42,592 bases of DNA from contig NZ_PNLV01000010.1 of assembly GCF_013823285.1 (NCBI RefSeq), forward strand, positions 1 to 42,592. The letters are read 5' to 3'. Below the pieces are notes generated by a model, which saw only the letters and a list, made by a program, of their open reading frames with translations, searched no databases and was not told the DNA's origin. A program made the position numbers and the translations under genes. Shown here one piece after another: positions 8,874 to 19,055 of this stretch. Within the stretch, counting starts at the first letter, position 1, and every line of letters starts with the position of its first letter. The stretch comes from Brevundimonas sp. Lineage in GTDB: Bacteria; Pseudomonadota; Alphaproteobacteria; Caulobacterales; Caulobacteraceae.

Positions 8874-8933
8874 CGGCCCCTTTCCCCCGATGCGGCGCCG
8901 AGGCTAGAGTGGCGGAAGCATCGGGAGGGTTTC

Positions 8934-9410
8934 ATGCACATGCTCCGTCTGGCCACCGCCGTGTCGGCCTTGTCTCTGGCCCTGTCCGCCGGGGCCGCTT
9001 CGGCCCAGGTGACGCCGCAGGCTGTGTCAGACTGGCTCTCCGGCCGGGCGCTGACGCCGGAACTGGTCACCGAAGGCGAGGAAAGCTACATCCGCGTGCA
9101 GGACGAAGGCCTGACCTGGCTGTTGTTCTTCTACGGCTGCGAGGCCCGGGGCTGCGACAGCCTGCAGTTCGGCGCCGGCTTCACCAATGACAGCGTCACC
9201 CTGGACATGGTCAATGCCTGGAACCGCGACCGGCGTTTCCTCAAGGCCTATTTCGAGGCGGGCGAGGAAGGCTCGGCACTCGTCCAGTACGACATGATCC
9301 CCACAGAGGGTGCGCCCATGGATCATCTGTCTGACCATCTGGACCTGTGGCGCGGGACCCTCGCGGCTTTCGCCGTCCACGTCGGCTACCTTCAGCCGGC
9401 TGCGCAATAG
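8934..9410 (+). CDS. YbjN-domain exported protein
   Basis: 158 aa with a clear signal peptide: MHMLRLATAVSALSLALSAG followed by AASAQ, cleavage expected after Ala near residue 24. The mature protein has VSDWLSGRALTPELVTEG, a Cys pair (YGCEARGCDSLQF), and VNAWNRDRRFLKAYFE, which is the YbjN/DUF1790 pattern (a type III secretion chaperone-like fold). E. coli YbjN affects stress and motility, but exported alphaproteobacterial members are uncharacterised; function is therefore unknown. The ribosome site GGGAGGG is 4 bases before the ATG. A GCTAGAGT at 8903-8910 could be a -10 element. The gene ends at a strong hairpin shared with convergent mdh. Confidence 0.85.
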   Translation: MHMLRLATAVSALSLALSAGAASAQVTPQAVSDWLSGRALTPELVTEGEESYIRVQDEGLTWLLFFYGCEARGCDSLQFGAGFTNDSVTLDMVNAWNRDRRFLKAYFEAGEEGSALVQYDMIPTEGAPMDHLSDHLDLWRGTLAAFAVHVGYLQPAAQ

Positions 9411-9414
9411 GAAA

Positions 9415-9438
9415 AGGGCGGAGCGTCGGCTCCGCCCT
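9415..9438. terminator. Bidirectional intrinsic terminator between YbjN gene and mdh
   Basis: Perfect 10-bp stem AGGGCGGAGC (9415-9424) with GCTCCGCCCT (9429-9438) over a GTCG loop. On the minus strand the stem is followed by TTTTCC, a good intrinsic terminator for mdh. On the plus strand it is followed by ATCTCATTT, weaker. It lies 4 bases after the YbjN-gene stop. Confidence 0.85.
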
Positions 9439-9464
9439 ATCTCATTTCAACGCCTTGACGAAGC

Positions 9465-11072
<1,608 letters not shown>

Positions 11073-11073
<1 letters not shown>

Positions 11074-12278
11074 TAGCGGCCCGGCCGCCGGGTCATGGCC
11101 GAGGCGGGCGCCAGCTGCAGACCCCGGTCCGACAGGCCATCGGCCCAACGGGCGGCCGCCTCCACCGTCACGGGATAGGAGAAGCCGGCGCCCATGGCGT
11201 CGCCGTTCTCGCGCGCGGCGGCCTCAAGGGCGTTCAACTGGGCCACTATGGCGGCGGGGCTCTGCACCTCGTCAATGATGCGGTCGGCGCTGGCGCGGGT
11301 GTAGGCGCCGGGACGGCGGCGGGCCGATCCGTCGTCCACGAAGGCCAGGCCCCGGCTGCGCATGACCCCAAGGAAGGCCGACATGGCCCCGTCCGAGGTG
11401 ACGAAGCGGTCGCCAAGATAGTTGGTCACACCGAAATAGCCCGTGGCGCGGCCCAGCAGCCAGTCCAGCCGCTGGCGGATGTCGTCGGGACCGGCGTTGG
11501 AGAGAAGAGTGTAGGGGCCGGGGTCATTGTCGGGATAGCCCGTCGGCTCCATGGGGATCTCGATCAGGACCTCGTGGCCGTGCGCGCGGGCCAGGTCGAT
11601 CCAGCCCTGAAGGCCCTCGGCGTAGGGCACGAAGGACAGGGTCACCTCGGCGGGCAGTCGCTCTATGGCGGCGCGGGTGGTGACGGCGTTCAGACCCAGT
11701 CCGCCGACGATCAGGGCCACGCGGGGCCGGCCATTTGGGCGGAAGGGCCGGGCGTAGGCCTCGGCCGGGGTGCGGCCGTCGGCGTTGATCACCGGCAGCA
11801 GCCCGTTGGGGCCAGGCTGGCTGAGGCCCGCGATCGGGGCTGCGGGCAGGGGATCGGCGGGCGGGCGGCGGGGCGCGGTAATGGATGAACCGCCACCGGC
11901 GCTGGCCCCGTCGGGCAGGGTGATCAGGGCCTCGCCCGCGATAGGTCCCCCCTCGTCATCCAGTTCGAAGCCGGGCGCGGTCAGGTCCTGGTACAGGCCC
12001 AGGGTGTCGAGGGTGAACGCCTCCATGCCTGTGGGCGGCTCGGCTACCGGCGCGTCGGGGCGGGTCAGGGCGGCGCGGGCAGAGGGGCTTCCGGCGGTCG
12101 GATCGCCCAGCACCAGGATGAACAGACCGGCCGCACCGATCAGCAGCGTCAGGGCCGCGCCAACGGCCGCCACCGGGTGGCGCAGAAAAGCTAGCGCCCG
12201 CGACAGCCCGGCCGACGCCCGACGGCGCGGAGCCGTTCCAGCGGTGGCTGCCAGGGCGGAATGACGTTTGGCGAACAT
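11073..12278 (-). CDS. Divergent polysaccharide deacetylase family protein (YibQ/DUF610)
   Basis: 401 aa. Basic N-terminus, one membrane segment (about residues 37-57), a Pro/Ala/Gly-rich linker to about 180, then a periplasmic domain of the divergent polysaccharide deacetylase family (RPRVALIVGGLGLN, SFVPYAEGL, GHEVLIEIPMEP, YPDNDPGPYTLL, YFGVTNYLGDRF). In E. coli YibQ, from memory, the matching sites read IDD, NNHMG and GHPHP; here they are VGG (191-193), TNYLG (285-289) and GFSYP (365-369), so the acidic pair and histidines expected to hold metal are gone. I infer a non-catalytic envelope protein. Downstream of ctpA and envC, as yibQ lies next to envC in E. coli. Confidence 0.9.
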
Positions 12279-12371
12279 GTGCGGGCTTGCGGAACTCGGC
12301 TGCCGGACTAAGGCCCCATGTTCGCAGTGCGCCGGTTAAGAAAGCCTAACAGCCCGTTCACCATGTAGCGA

Positions 12372-13739
12372 TCAGTCTTCGGGACTGGCCGTCGCCACAC
12401 GGATGGTCTCCTCCGGCTCGGCCAGGGTGACCACCACTGTAGCCGGCGCTGCGGCCAGGCGGGTCAGGTTTCCGCCGGCGCGCAGAACGTCCAGGGCCCG
12501 CTGCAGCTGGTAGTCCTCGTCTTCCGGGTGGTCATCGCCCGGCGCCTCGCGAGGGGTGTGGGCCCCGCGCCGCTCGGCTCCGATGGACGAGTCGAGGGCG
12601 TTGGAATAGGCCGCCTCGCTGTAGATGAAGGACGAGCGGGAGACGATGCGCGCCTCGGCGGCGGTGCGCGCCACCTCCAGGTCCGGCTCGATGCCGATCT
12701 TCTGGATCGACTGGCCCGAGGGCGTGTAATAGCGCGCCGTGGTGATGGACAGGGCCCCGTCGCGGCCCTCCCGCAGCGGCAGAACGGTCTGCACCGAGCC
12801 CTTGCCGAAGCTGGTCAGGCCCACCAGCGTCGCCCGCTCGTGGTCCTGCAGGGCGCCCGCCACGATCTCCGACGCCGAGGCGGAGCCGTAGTTGATCAGC
12901 ACCGCGATGGGCAGCCCGTCGGCCAGGTCGCCCGGGCGGGCGGCATAGCGTTCGATCTGTTCGGGGGTGCGGCCGCGCTGGCTGACGATTTCGCCACGCT
13001 CGAGGAAGGCGTCCGCCACCGCGATGGCCGCGGTCAGCAGGCCCCCGCCGTTGTTGCGCAGATCCAGCACATAGCCCTGGATGTTGGGGTTCCGGGCCTT
13101 GAGGTCGGCCATGACCGTGTTCAGCTCACGGCCGGTGTTTTCGTTGAAGGTGGCCACGCGGATGTAGGCGAACTCGCCTTCCATGCGTCCGGTGACCGAA
13201 TCCACGCGGATCACTTCGCGGGTCAGCACCACCTCGCGCGGCTCCTCGCCATCGCGCATGAAGGTGACCGTGACATCGGTGCCGGCGGCGCCCCGCAGGC
13301 GTTCGGAGACCTGGCTGACCGTCAGGCCTGCCGCGCTCTGGCCCTCAATGGCCGAGATGACGTCGCCTGGGTTGACGCCCGCGCGGGCCGCGGGGCCGCC
13401 GTCCATGGGAGAGATCACCTTCACCAGACCGTTTTCGGAGGTGATCTCCAGGCCCACGCCGGAATAGGACCCTTCAGTACGCTCGCGAAGATTGTCGAAA
13501 TCCTCCGGCGCCATGTAACTGGAGTGAGGATCCAGCGCCGTCATCATGCCGCGCAAGGCCGCCTGGATCAGGTCGGTGTTGTCCACCTCGACCACATAGG
13601 CCCGCTCCACGATGGCCAGGACGTCGCCGAACAGCTCCAGCATGCGGAAGGTTTCGCTGCGGGGCGTCTGGCTGGCCACGGCCATGGCGCTGCCGCCCAG
13701 AGCAATGGAGGCGGCGCCGATCAGAAGCAGTTTGCGCAT
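12372..13739 (-). CDS. ctpA: C-terminal processing peptidase (S41A)
   Basis: 455 aa periplasmic serine protease with a signal peptide (MRKLLLIGAASIALGGSAMA, cleavage near residue 22). A PDZ domain spans about 93-165 (YSGVGLEI, ARAGVNPGDVISAI), then the S41 catalytic domain. The Ser-Lys dyad is Ser288 in NYGSASASEIVAGAL and Lys313 in SFGKGSVQT. Such proteases trim or degrade periplasmic and lipid-anchored proteins and in several bacteria control peptidoglycan hydrolases. It sits between an EnvC-like amidase activator and the YibQ-like protein, so a role in cell-wall hydrolase control is a reasonable inference. The start at 13739 fits the leader; an ATG at 13775 would only lengthen the N-terminus. 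Confidence 0.95.
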   Translation of the reverse strand: MRKLLLIGAASIALGGSAMAVASQTPRSETFRMLELFGDVLAIVERAYVVEVDNTDLIQAALRGMMTALDPHSSYMAPEDFDNLRERTEGSYSGVGLEITSENGLVKVISPMDGGPAARAGVNPGDVISAIEGQSAAGLTVSQVSERLRGAAGTDVTVTFMRDGEEPREVVLTREVIRVDSVTGRMEGEFAYIRVATFNENTGRELNTVMADLKARNPNIQGYVLDLRNNGGGLLTAAIAVADAFLERGEIVSQRGRTPEQIERYAARPGDLADGLPIAVLINYGSASASEIVAGALQDHERATLVGLTSFGKGSVQTVLPLREGRDGALSITTARYYTPSGQSIQKIGIEPDLEVARTAAEARIVSRSSFIYSEAAYSNALDSSIGAERRGAHTPREAPGDDHPEDEDYQLQRALDVLRAGGNLTRLAAAPATVVVTLAEPEETIRVATASPED

Positions 13740-13866
13740 TCGGTCTCTCGATATCGGGAAGGATCGCAGGGTCATATCAGTCACCCCCACGGCGACGAAA
13801 TCATGGCGTTGCGCCATTCGTCCATAAAATCAGGCGCGAAGGCCGCCGTCGAGCGTCTTGAACTGA

Positions 13867-14964
13867 TCATTCCAGCCATGGCGATGGGTCCACAGGGCGG
13901 TTGTCCCTGCGCAGCTCGAAATACACTTCGGCCTCGGCGCTGTCGGGCAGTCGGCCGAGGACCTCGCCGTCCTCGACCCGGTCGCCCGTGCCCACGGCGA
14001 GCGGTCCCAGCCCGGCGATGACGGCGCGCCAGCCGGGCGAAAGGTCCAGGATCACCACCTCGCCCCAGCCATCCAGGGGGCCGGCGTGCTCGACCACGGC
14101 GTTCATGGGCGCCCGGACCTCCGCCCCGCCGTCGGCGCGCCACGTCCACCCCCGCGCGGCGCGACTGTATCGGGCGCTCGGCGGCCCGGCCACCGGGGCG
14201 GTCAACTGGTTCCGCCCGCCGGGAGCGGCGGCGGTGGCCGAGCGGGCTGCACCCGGCTCAAGCGGCGCCGACGCTCCCCCCAGTGTCTCGATGCGCGCCT
14301 CCAGAGTCCGCGCCGCCCGTTCGGCCCGTTCGGCGTCGGCGCGCAGGATGACGGCCAGTTCGCGGCGACGCCCCCGCAGGGTCTCGATCTCGGCTCGCCG
14401 GTTCATCTGGGCGCTTTCGACGGTGAACAGCGCCTCGCTGGCCAGGGCGGCGCGGCGGCGGGTGTTCTGAATTTCGACCTGCTGCTCCAGCAGGGCGTCG
14501 GCGCGGTCACGCAAGGCGGGGGCCATGGCCTGCATGAGTATGGCGGCGCGCACCGTGTCCACAGCGCGGTCGGCGGGGATCAGCAGCGGGGGCGGCGGCT
14601 CGCGGCTCATCATCTGCAGGGATGACAGCAGCCGACCCTGACGGGCCCGTTCGCCGCTCAGTCGCGCCAGCAGGGCGGCTTCGCGTTCGCCCAGTTCGGC
14701 CAGGCGCGCCCGCTGGGCGTTGATGGCCGTGGTGTCGCCCTGGTCCTCCAGCGCCAGACGCCGCAGATCCTGGTCCAGCCGCGCCACTTCCTCGGCCGCG
14801 TCTTCGGCGTCGGCGCGCAAGCGGCGGGCGCGCAACTGCTCCTCGCGGTGCTCCACACGCAGGCGCGCCAGTTCATCGGCGGGCGCGTCAGCGCGCTGGC
14901 CGGCGGCGGGCGGCGCGACCGTCAGCACAGCCAGGATCAGAAACAGGGGGCGAAGCGACGACAT
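13867..14964 (-). CDS. EnvC-like murein hydrolase activator (degenerate LytM domain)
   Basis: 365 aa with a signal peptide (LFLILAVLTVAPPAAGQ), a long charged coiled coil from about 27 to 225, a linker, and a C-terminal LytM/M23 domain from about 270 (VEHAGPLDGWGEVVILD, YFELRRDNRPVDPSPWLE). In E. coli EnvC this architecture recruits and activates amidases AmiA/AmiB at the septum rather than cutting wall itself. Here too the M23 zinc ligands are missing: no HxxxD before the strand and no HxH near YFELRR, so enzymatic activity is not expected. Its ATG shares a base with the rlmH stop (TGATG), so translation is probably coupled. Upstream of ctpA by 127 bases. Confidence 0.92.
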   Translation of the reverse strand: MSSLRPLFLILAVLTVAPPAAGQRADAPADELARLRVEHREEQLRARRLRADAEDAAEEVARLDQDLRRLALEDQGDTTAINAQRARLAELGEREAALLARLSGERARQGRLLSSLQMMSREPPPPLLIPADRAVDTVRAAILMQAMAPALRDRADALLEQQVEIQNTRRRAALASEALFTVESAQMNRRAEIETLRGRRRELAVILRADAERAERAARTLEARIETLGGASAPLEPGAARSATAAAPGGRNQLTAPVAGPPSARYSRAARGWTWRADGGAEVRAPMNAVVEHAGPLDGWGEVVILDLSPGWRAVIAGLGPLAVGTGDRVEDGEVLGRLPDSAEAEVYFELRRDNRPVDPSPWLE

Positions 14965-15428
14965 CAGTCGCGATGATAGGGTGATCCGGCCATGATGGTC
15001 ACGGCTCTGTACACCTGTTCCGCCAGCATCGCCCGGGCCAGGGCGTGGGGCCAGGTCTGGGGCCCGAAGGCCAGGGTCGACCGCGCCGCATCCAGCACCG
15101 AACGGTCCAGCCCGTCGGCCCCGCCGACGGCGAACACCAGCCGGCGCTCGCCCTGATCCCGCAGCCCCGCGATGTGGTCGGAGAAGGCGCGCGATCCGTA
15201 TGTTCGCCCCCGCTCGTCGCAGGCGATCAGGTGGGCGCCCTCGGCGGCGGCCAGAATCAGCTGCGCCTCCGGCGCCTTGCCGGGCTTCTTCGGATCAAGG
15301 TCGATGAGCTCGACCGGTCCAAAGCCCAGAGCGCGGCCAGCCATCGTGGTGCGACGCGCATAGTCCTCGGCCAGTTGGGCCTCCGGGCCGCGGCCCGCCT
15401 TTCCTATGGCGATGATGCCGATGCGCAC
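14964..15428 (-). CDS. rlmH: 23S rRNA (pseudouridine1915-N3)-methyltransferase
   Basis: 154 aa, the standard size for this SPOUT methyltransferase, which modifies helix 69 of 23S rRNA in the assembled ribosome. RIGIIAIGKAGRGPEAQL starts the protein; LIACDERGRTYGSRAF and the SAM-knot loop VFAVGGADGLD are the family landmarks, and the C-terminus (LARAMLAEQVYRAVTIMAG) ends with HRD. GTG at 15428 is used as start: no ATG is in frame nearby and homologues begin at this point. 13 bases downstream of rsfS, the common pairing in bacteria. Confidence 0.96.
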   Translation of the reverse strand: MRIGIIAIGKAGRGPEAQLAEDYARRTTMAGRALGFGPVELIDLDPKKPGKAPEAQLILAAAEGAHLIACDERGRTYGSRAFSDHIAGLRDQGERRLVFAVGGADGLDRSVLDAARSTLAFGPQTWPHALARAMLAEQVYRAVTIMAGSPYHRD

Positions 15429-15441
15429 CGGGCGCGGGGCG

Positions 15442-15912
15442 TCAAGCCGACTGGGTCCGGTGGGCCGAGTCCACCGACCAGATCTTCTCGATGTTGTAGA
15501 AGGTGCGCACTTCGGGGCGGAACAGGTGGACGATGACGTCCCCTGCATCGATCAGCACCCAGTCGCAGTGGGGCAGACCCTCGACCTTGGCCTTGCCCAG
15601 CCCGTGCTCCTTGAGCAGCCGCAGCAGGTGGTCGGCCAGGGCGCCCACATGACGTTGCGACCGGCCCGAAGCCACGATCATGGTGTCGGCCATGGGGCTC
15701 TTGCCCTTCAGGTCGATCAGGACGATCTCCTGGGCCTTGTCGTCATCGAGGCGTGCGAGAATGGCCGCTTCCAGGGCGGCGGCGTCGATCTCGGGCGTCT
15801 GGGGGTCTTCGGCGCCGACGGGCGCGATCAGGTCCGTTTCACGCGCGGTGTCTGAAACGGCCGGGGCTTGCGTCTTGGACGCGGGCGAGGGGGACAGCGA
15901 AGTGCTCCACAT
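15442..15912 (-). CDS. rsfS: Ribosomal silencing factor
   Basis: 156 aa. RsfS binds L14 (uL14) on the large subunit and blocks subunit joining during starvation. The core domain is in the C-terminal two thirds: DDDKAQEIVLIDLKGKSPMA, DTMIVASGRSQRHVGALAD, and CDWVLIDAGDVIVHLFRPE followed by RTFYNIEKIWS, all diagnostic. The first 45 residues are a low-complexity Ala/Thr/Pro extension not needed for the fold; start could be 15912 (ATG, chosen) or 15939. Lies between nadD and rlmH, a conserved neighbourhood. Confidence 0.95.
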   Translation of the reverse strand: MWSTSLSPSPASKTQAPAVSDTARETDLIAPVGAEDPQTPEIDAAALEAAILARLDDDKAQEIVLIDLKGKSPMADTMIVASGRSQRHVGALADHLLRLLKEHGLGKAKVEGLPHCDWVLIDAGDVIVHLFRPEVRTFYNIEKIWSVDSAHRTQSA

Positions 15913-15954
15913 TGACTGACTTGAACCGCACCCTAGCACGTATGCGCGCGATGG

Positions 15955-16602
15955 TCACCCGGCGGCCCGTATGGCCGTGGAGGACGCCCGGTTCAGAGGC
16001 GCGGTCAGATAGGTCCAGGCCGGGGCGGGTGTGTCCGGCAGCAGGCGCGCCTGTTCCTGGGGGACCCGAAAGGCGGCGTAACGACGGGCCGCCGGGGCGG
16101 TGCGGCTTTGCAGTTGCGAGCCCGGCCGGGCGATCACGGCCATGGGCATGGCGGCGGCGATGTCCGTCCAGCCGCGCCAGCGATGGAATGTCGCCAGGTT
16201 GTCCGATCCCATCAGCCAGACGAACTTCACGCCCGGATGCCGCGCGGTGATGGCGCGCAGGGTGTCCACGGTCCAGCGGCAGCCCACCCGGCTCTCGAAG
16301 TCCGACACAACCATGGCCGGCCCGCGCGCGAACGCCTGCGCCGAGGCCATGCGCTCGGCCAGCGGCGCGGTCTCGCTATGGTCCTTCAGGGGGTTCTGGG
16401 GCGAGACCAGCCAGATGACCCGGTCCAGCCCCAGCCGCTGCATGGCCGTCTCGGCGACATGGGCGTGGCCCTCGTGGGCCGGGTTGAATGAACCGCCCAG
16501 CAGCCCGACCTTCAGGCCCGGCTCAAGCCGCAGGCCGTCGCGCAACAGCCCCGGTCGGGGACCGGCGGAACGGGGCGCAGGACCGGCGTGGAAAAAGGCC
16601 AA
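15955..16602 (-). CDS. nadD: Nicotinate-nucleotide adenylyltransferase
   Basis: 215 aa from the TTG at 16602. Transfers AMP from ATP to nicotinate mononucleotide, making deamido-NAD, the substrate of the nadE product also in this window. The nucleotidyltransferase motif GSFNPAHEGH (about residues 37-46) and the C-terminal ISxTxxR-type signature as RASSTAIRA are clear, with FVWLMGSDNLATFHRW in between. No ATG or GTG exists between the upstream stop and the GSFNP motif, so the start must be TTG: 16602 or the internal TTG at 16545, 19 codons later. The latter leaves only the short lead LRDGLRLEPGLK and may be the real one. Confidence 0.93.
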   Translation of the reverse strand: MAFFHAGPAPRSAGPRPGLLRDGLRLEPGLKVGLLGGSFNPAHEGHAHVAETAMQRLGLDRVIWLVSPQNPLKDHSETAPLAERMASAQAFARGPAMVVSDFESRVGCRWTVDTLRAITARHPGVKFVWLMGSDNLATFHRWRGWTDIAAAMPMAVIARPGSQLQSRTAPAARRYAAFRVPQEQARLLPDTPAPAWTYLTAPLNRASSTAIRAAG

Positions 16603-16619
16603 GGGCGGAGGCTCGGAGA

Positions 16620-16650
16620 GGCGCGGGAGCGACTTATGCTCACCCGCGCC
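16620..16650. other. Imperfect hairpin upstream of nadD
   Basis: GGCGCGGG (16620-16627) pairs with CCCGCGCC (16643-16650), with AGC/GCT extending the stem across a two-base bulge. It lies between the DUF6624 stop and the nadD start. No T-run follows on either strand, so it is not a convincing terminator; it could be an mRNA-leader structure of nadD. Confidence 0.35.
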
Positions 16651-16700
16651 CTAACACGCCGATGTCCGTCTGTCCCGCCAAACCGGACAGCCGTCGGCGG

Positions 16701-17666
16701 TCAACCGTCGTAGTGGGCGCAGAAGCGACTCATGTGAGCGCGATATTCGGTGAGGGATCCGATGTCGACCTGCTCCCGCAAGGCTTCCACCCGCGCCTCG
16801 TCCTCGATCATCCGCGGTGTCCAGACATTCGGCGCGGTGCATCGTCCCTGGGTTCCATAACGCTGGGGCCGGCCCGTGTTCACCGCCACCCGGTCATGCA
16901 GATAGGCGTAGCTGGATGGTCGCGTTTCGCCCAGAGCGACCAGCGGCTCCAGCATAGCCAGGACCGCTGTCTGGAACTGGGGGTCCTGATCGGCGTGCTG
17001 GACGATGAGCCAGGCTGCACGATCCGCCTCCTCCCCATGCTGGGATATGCGGAACCAGCCATGCGCATCTAACTCCGTTTTCAGCCAGACCGCGTTTTCC
17101 ATGTCCTGGCGACAGCCCTCGGCTGCGATGGTGCGATTGATGCGCTGCATCACACCGGGCACCACGTCGCCGGCCCAGCCATCGGGCCCGTCCAGATACC
17201 CCCCGCGCCAAGCCTGATCCCACGCCGAACGCCTGAACAGTTCGGCCAGCCGGGGCGTCGGGGCGTCCCGCGCCGCCTCGATCCAGCGCTGGGCGTTCGC
17301 CAGGTCATCCGCTTGCGCCGCCTCACCGGCAAGAACCGTTTCGATCAGAGCGCGCCAGCGTTCCAGGTGGTGTTCGGCCGCCTCCCGGTCGGCGCGCCAG
17401 GCTTCATGGGATTGCGCCGCGCTCGCCGTCGCCAGCCCCGTCAGGACGGCTTGTTCAGCGGGCGTGACGCAGCGAGACCCGGCCCTCCGCCGATCCACTT
17501 CCTGCTGAAGAGCGGCGTCAAGCTCTGACAGGCGCTCCGCGTCTCCCAGCGATGGATAATCGAACGTGGCAGCCGCTTCGGCGTCTTCCAGCAGGTCGAG
17601 AAGCGGGCGGGGCGGCGTGGAGTCGAACCCTGCGAACAGGACGAGGGCGAGGACGCTTCCAATCAT
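16701..17666 (-). CDS. DUF6624-domain protein of unknown function
   Basis: 321 aa. The N-terminus has a short hydrophobic leader (MIGSVLALVLFAGFDS), so it is probably exported. Residues 25-180 are helical and charged with no family I can name. From about 185 to 285 it matches the DUF6624 pattern as I recall it: HGWFRISQHGEEADRAAWLI, VQHADQDPQFQ, then YAYLHDRVAVNTGRPQRYGT followed by Q. Function of that family is unknown. It interrupts the otherwise standard proA-nadD order on the same strand (46 bases after proA, 98 bases before nadD), so it may be a lineage-specific insertion carried in the operon. Composition resembles its neighbours. Confidence 0.8.
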   Translation of the reverse strand: MIGSVLALVLFAGFDSTPPRPLLDLLEDAEAAATFDYPSLGDAERLSELDAALQQEVDRRRAGSRCVTPAEQAVLTGLATASAAQSHEAWRADREAAEHHLERWRALIETVLAGEAAQADDLANAQRWIEAARDAPTPRLAELFRRSAWDQAWRGGYLDGPDGWAGDVVPGVMQRINRTIAAEGCRQDMENAVWLKTELDAHGWFRISQHGEEADRAAWLIVQHADQDPQFQTAVLAMLEPLVALGETRPSSYAYLHDRVAVNTGRPQRYGTQGRCTAPNVWTPRMIEDEARVEALREQVDIGSLTEYRAHMSRFCAHYDG

Positions 17667-17712
17667 GCCCGCAGAGGATCACGACGTTTCGAGACTGTCC
17701 ATACAGCCGACC

Positions 17713-19014
17713 TTACGGACGAATCTGGCCCTTGCCGCGCACCACATATTTGAAGCTGGTCAACTGCTCGGCGCCCACCGGCCCCCGCGCGTGAAGGCGG
17801 TCGGTGGAGATGCCGATCTCGCCGCCGAATCCGAACTCGCCGCCGTCGGCGAACTGGGTCGAGGCGTTGGCCAGCACGATGCCCGCGTCTACCTGGGCCA
17901 GGAAACGTTCCACGGCCCCGTCGTCCGAGGCCACGATGCATTCCGTGTGGCCCGAGCCGTAGGCGTCGATGTGCGCGATGGCGTCGTCGATGCCGTCCAC
18001 CACCTTCACGGCGATGATGGCCTTCAGGTATTCCGTGGCCCAGTCGGCGTCGGTGGCCGCCTTCGCCGCTGGCACAAGGGCCTGGGCGGCTTCGTCGCCG
18101 CGCAGCTCACAGCCCTTGTCGGCCAGATCGGCGGCGATCTTCGGCAGCAGATCAGCGGCCACGCTGCGGTCGATGACCAGGGTCTCGGCGGCGCCGCAGA
18201 CGGAAACGCGGCGCATCTTGGCGTTCACCGCCACGGCGCGCGCTGTGTCCGGATCGGCGCTTTCGTGGACATAGACGTGATTGACGCCTTCCAGATGGCC
18301 CAGAACGGCCACGCGGGCGTCGGTCTTGACCCGTTCCACCAGCGAACGGCCGCCGCGCGGGATCAGCAGATCGATGGAGCCGTCCAGCCCGGAGAGGATA
18401 TGGCCGACCGCCGCGCGGTCGCGCGTGGTGACCATCTGCACTGCATCGGTCGGCAGACCGGCGGCGCTGAGACCCTCCATCAGGGCGCCGTGTATGGCCA
18501 GATTGGAGCGCAGGCATTCGGAGCCCCCGCGCAGAATCACGGCATTGCCCGCACGCACGGCCAGGGCGGCGGCGTCGGCGGTCACATTGGGGCGGCTTTC
18601 ATAGATGATTGCCAGCACGCCGATGGGAGTGCGGACCCGGGCGATGTCCAGGCCGTTCTCAGGCGTCCAGCGCGCGGTCTCCGCGCCGACGGGGTCTGGG
18701 ATGGCGGCGATGGAGTCCAGCGCCTTGGCCACGCCTTCCAGCCGGGCTTCGTCCAGACCCAGTCGGTCCAGCATGGCGGACTCCATGCCCTTTTCGCGGG
18801 CGGCGTCCTGATCGGCGGCGTTGGCTTTCAGGACGTCGGCGGCGCGGGCGCGCAGGGCCCTGGCCATGCCGCTGATGGCCCTGGTGCGGGCCTCGGGCGA
18901 GGCCAGCGCCAGCTGACGGTCGGCGGCGCGGGCGCGGCGGCCCATGGCCAACATGTCCTGTTCCAGATCGGCGGCGTCGACGGGCGGCGGGGCGGTCTTG
19001 GTCATGACAGTCAT
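17713..19014 (-). CDS. proA: Gamma-glutamyl phosphate reductase
   Basis: 433 aa aldehyde-dehydrogenase-fold enzyme that reduces gamma-glutamyl phosphate to glutamate semialdehyde with NADPH, second step of proline synthesis. IYESRPNVTADAAALAVRAG, LRGGSE, and DLLIPRGGRSL are ProA signatures; the catalytic Cys273 lies in RRVSVCGAAETLV, and GGEFGFGGEIGISTDRLHAR near the C-terminus is diagnostic. Start ATG at 19014. It follows proB by 41 bases on the same strand, so the two proline enzymes are co-transcribed. Confidence 0.97.
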   Translation of the reverse strand: MTVMTKTAPPPVDAADLEQDMLAMGRRARAADRQLALASPEARTRAISGMARALRARAADVLKANAADQDAAREKGMESAMLDRLGLDEARLEGVAKALDSIAAIPDPVGAETARWTPENGLDIARVRTPIGVLAIIYESRPNVTADAAALAVRAGNAVILRGGSECLRSNLAIHGALMEGLSAAGLPTDAVQMVTTRDRAAVGHILSGLDGSIDLLIPRGGRSLVERVKTDARVAVLGHLEGVNHVYVHESADPDTARAVAVNAKMRRVSVCGAAETLVIDRSVAADLLPKIAADLADKGCELRGDEAAQALVPAAKAATDADWATEYLKAIIAVKVVDGIDDAIAHIDAYGSGHTECIVASDDGAVERFLAQVDAGIVLANASTQFADGGEFGFGGEIGISTDRLHARGPVGAEQLTSFKYVVRGKGQIRP

Positions 19015-19055
19015 GCCCCTAACATCGCCTCAAACCCTGAAATTTCAAGGCCCGG

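Noticed and set aside
8924-8937. Identical 14-mer GGGAGGGTTTCATG at the starts of the YbjN gene and the lipoprotein gene
   Set aside because: A strong ribosome site plus start codon can coincide by chance; flanks are unrelated.
12335-12350. CtrA-like TTAG-N6-TTAAC upstream of the yibQ-like gene
   Set aside because: Spacing is 6 instead of 7 and one half-site is imperfect; weak in a GC-rich genome without other evidence.
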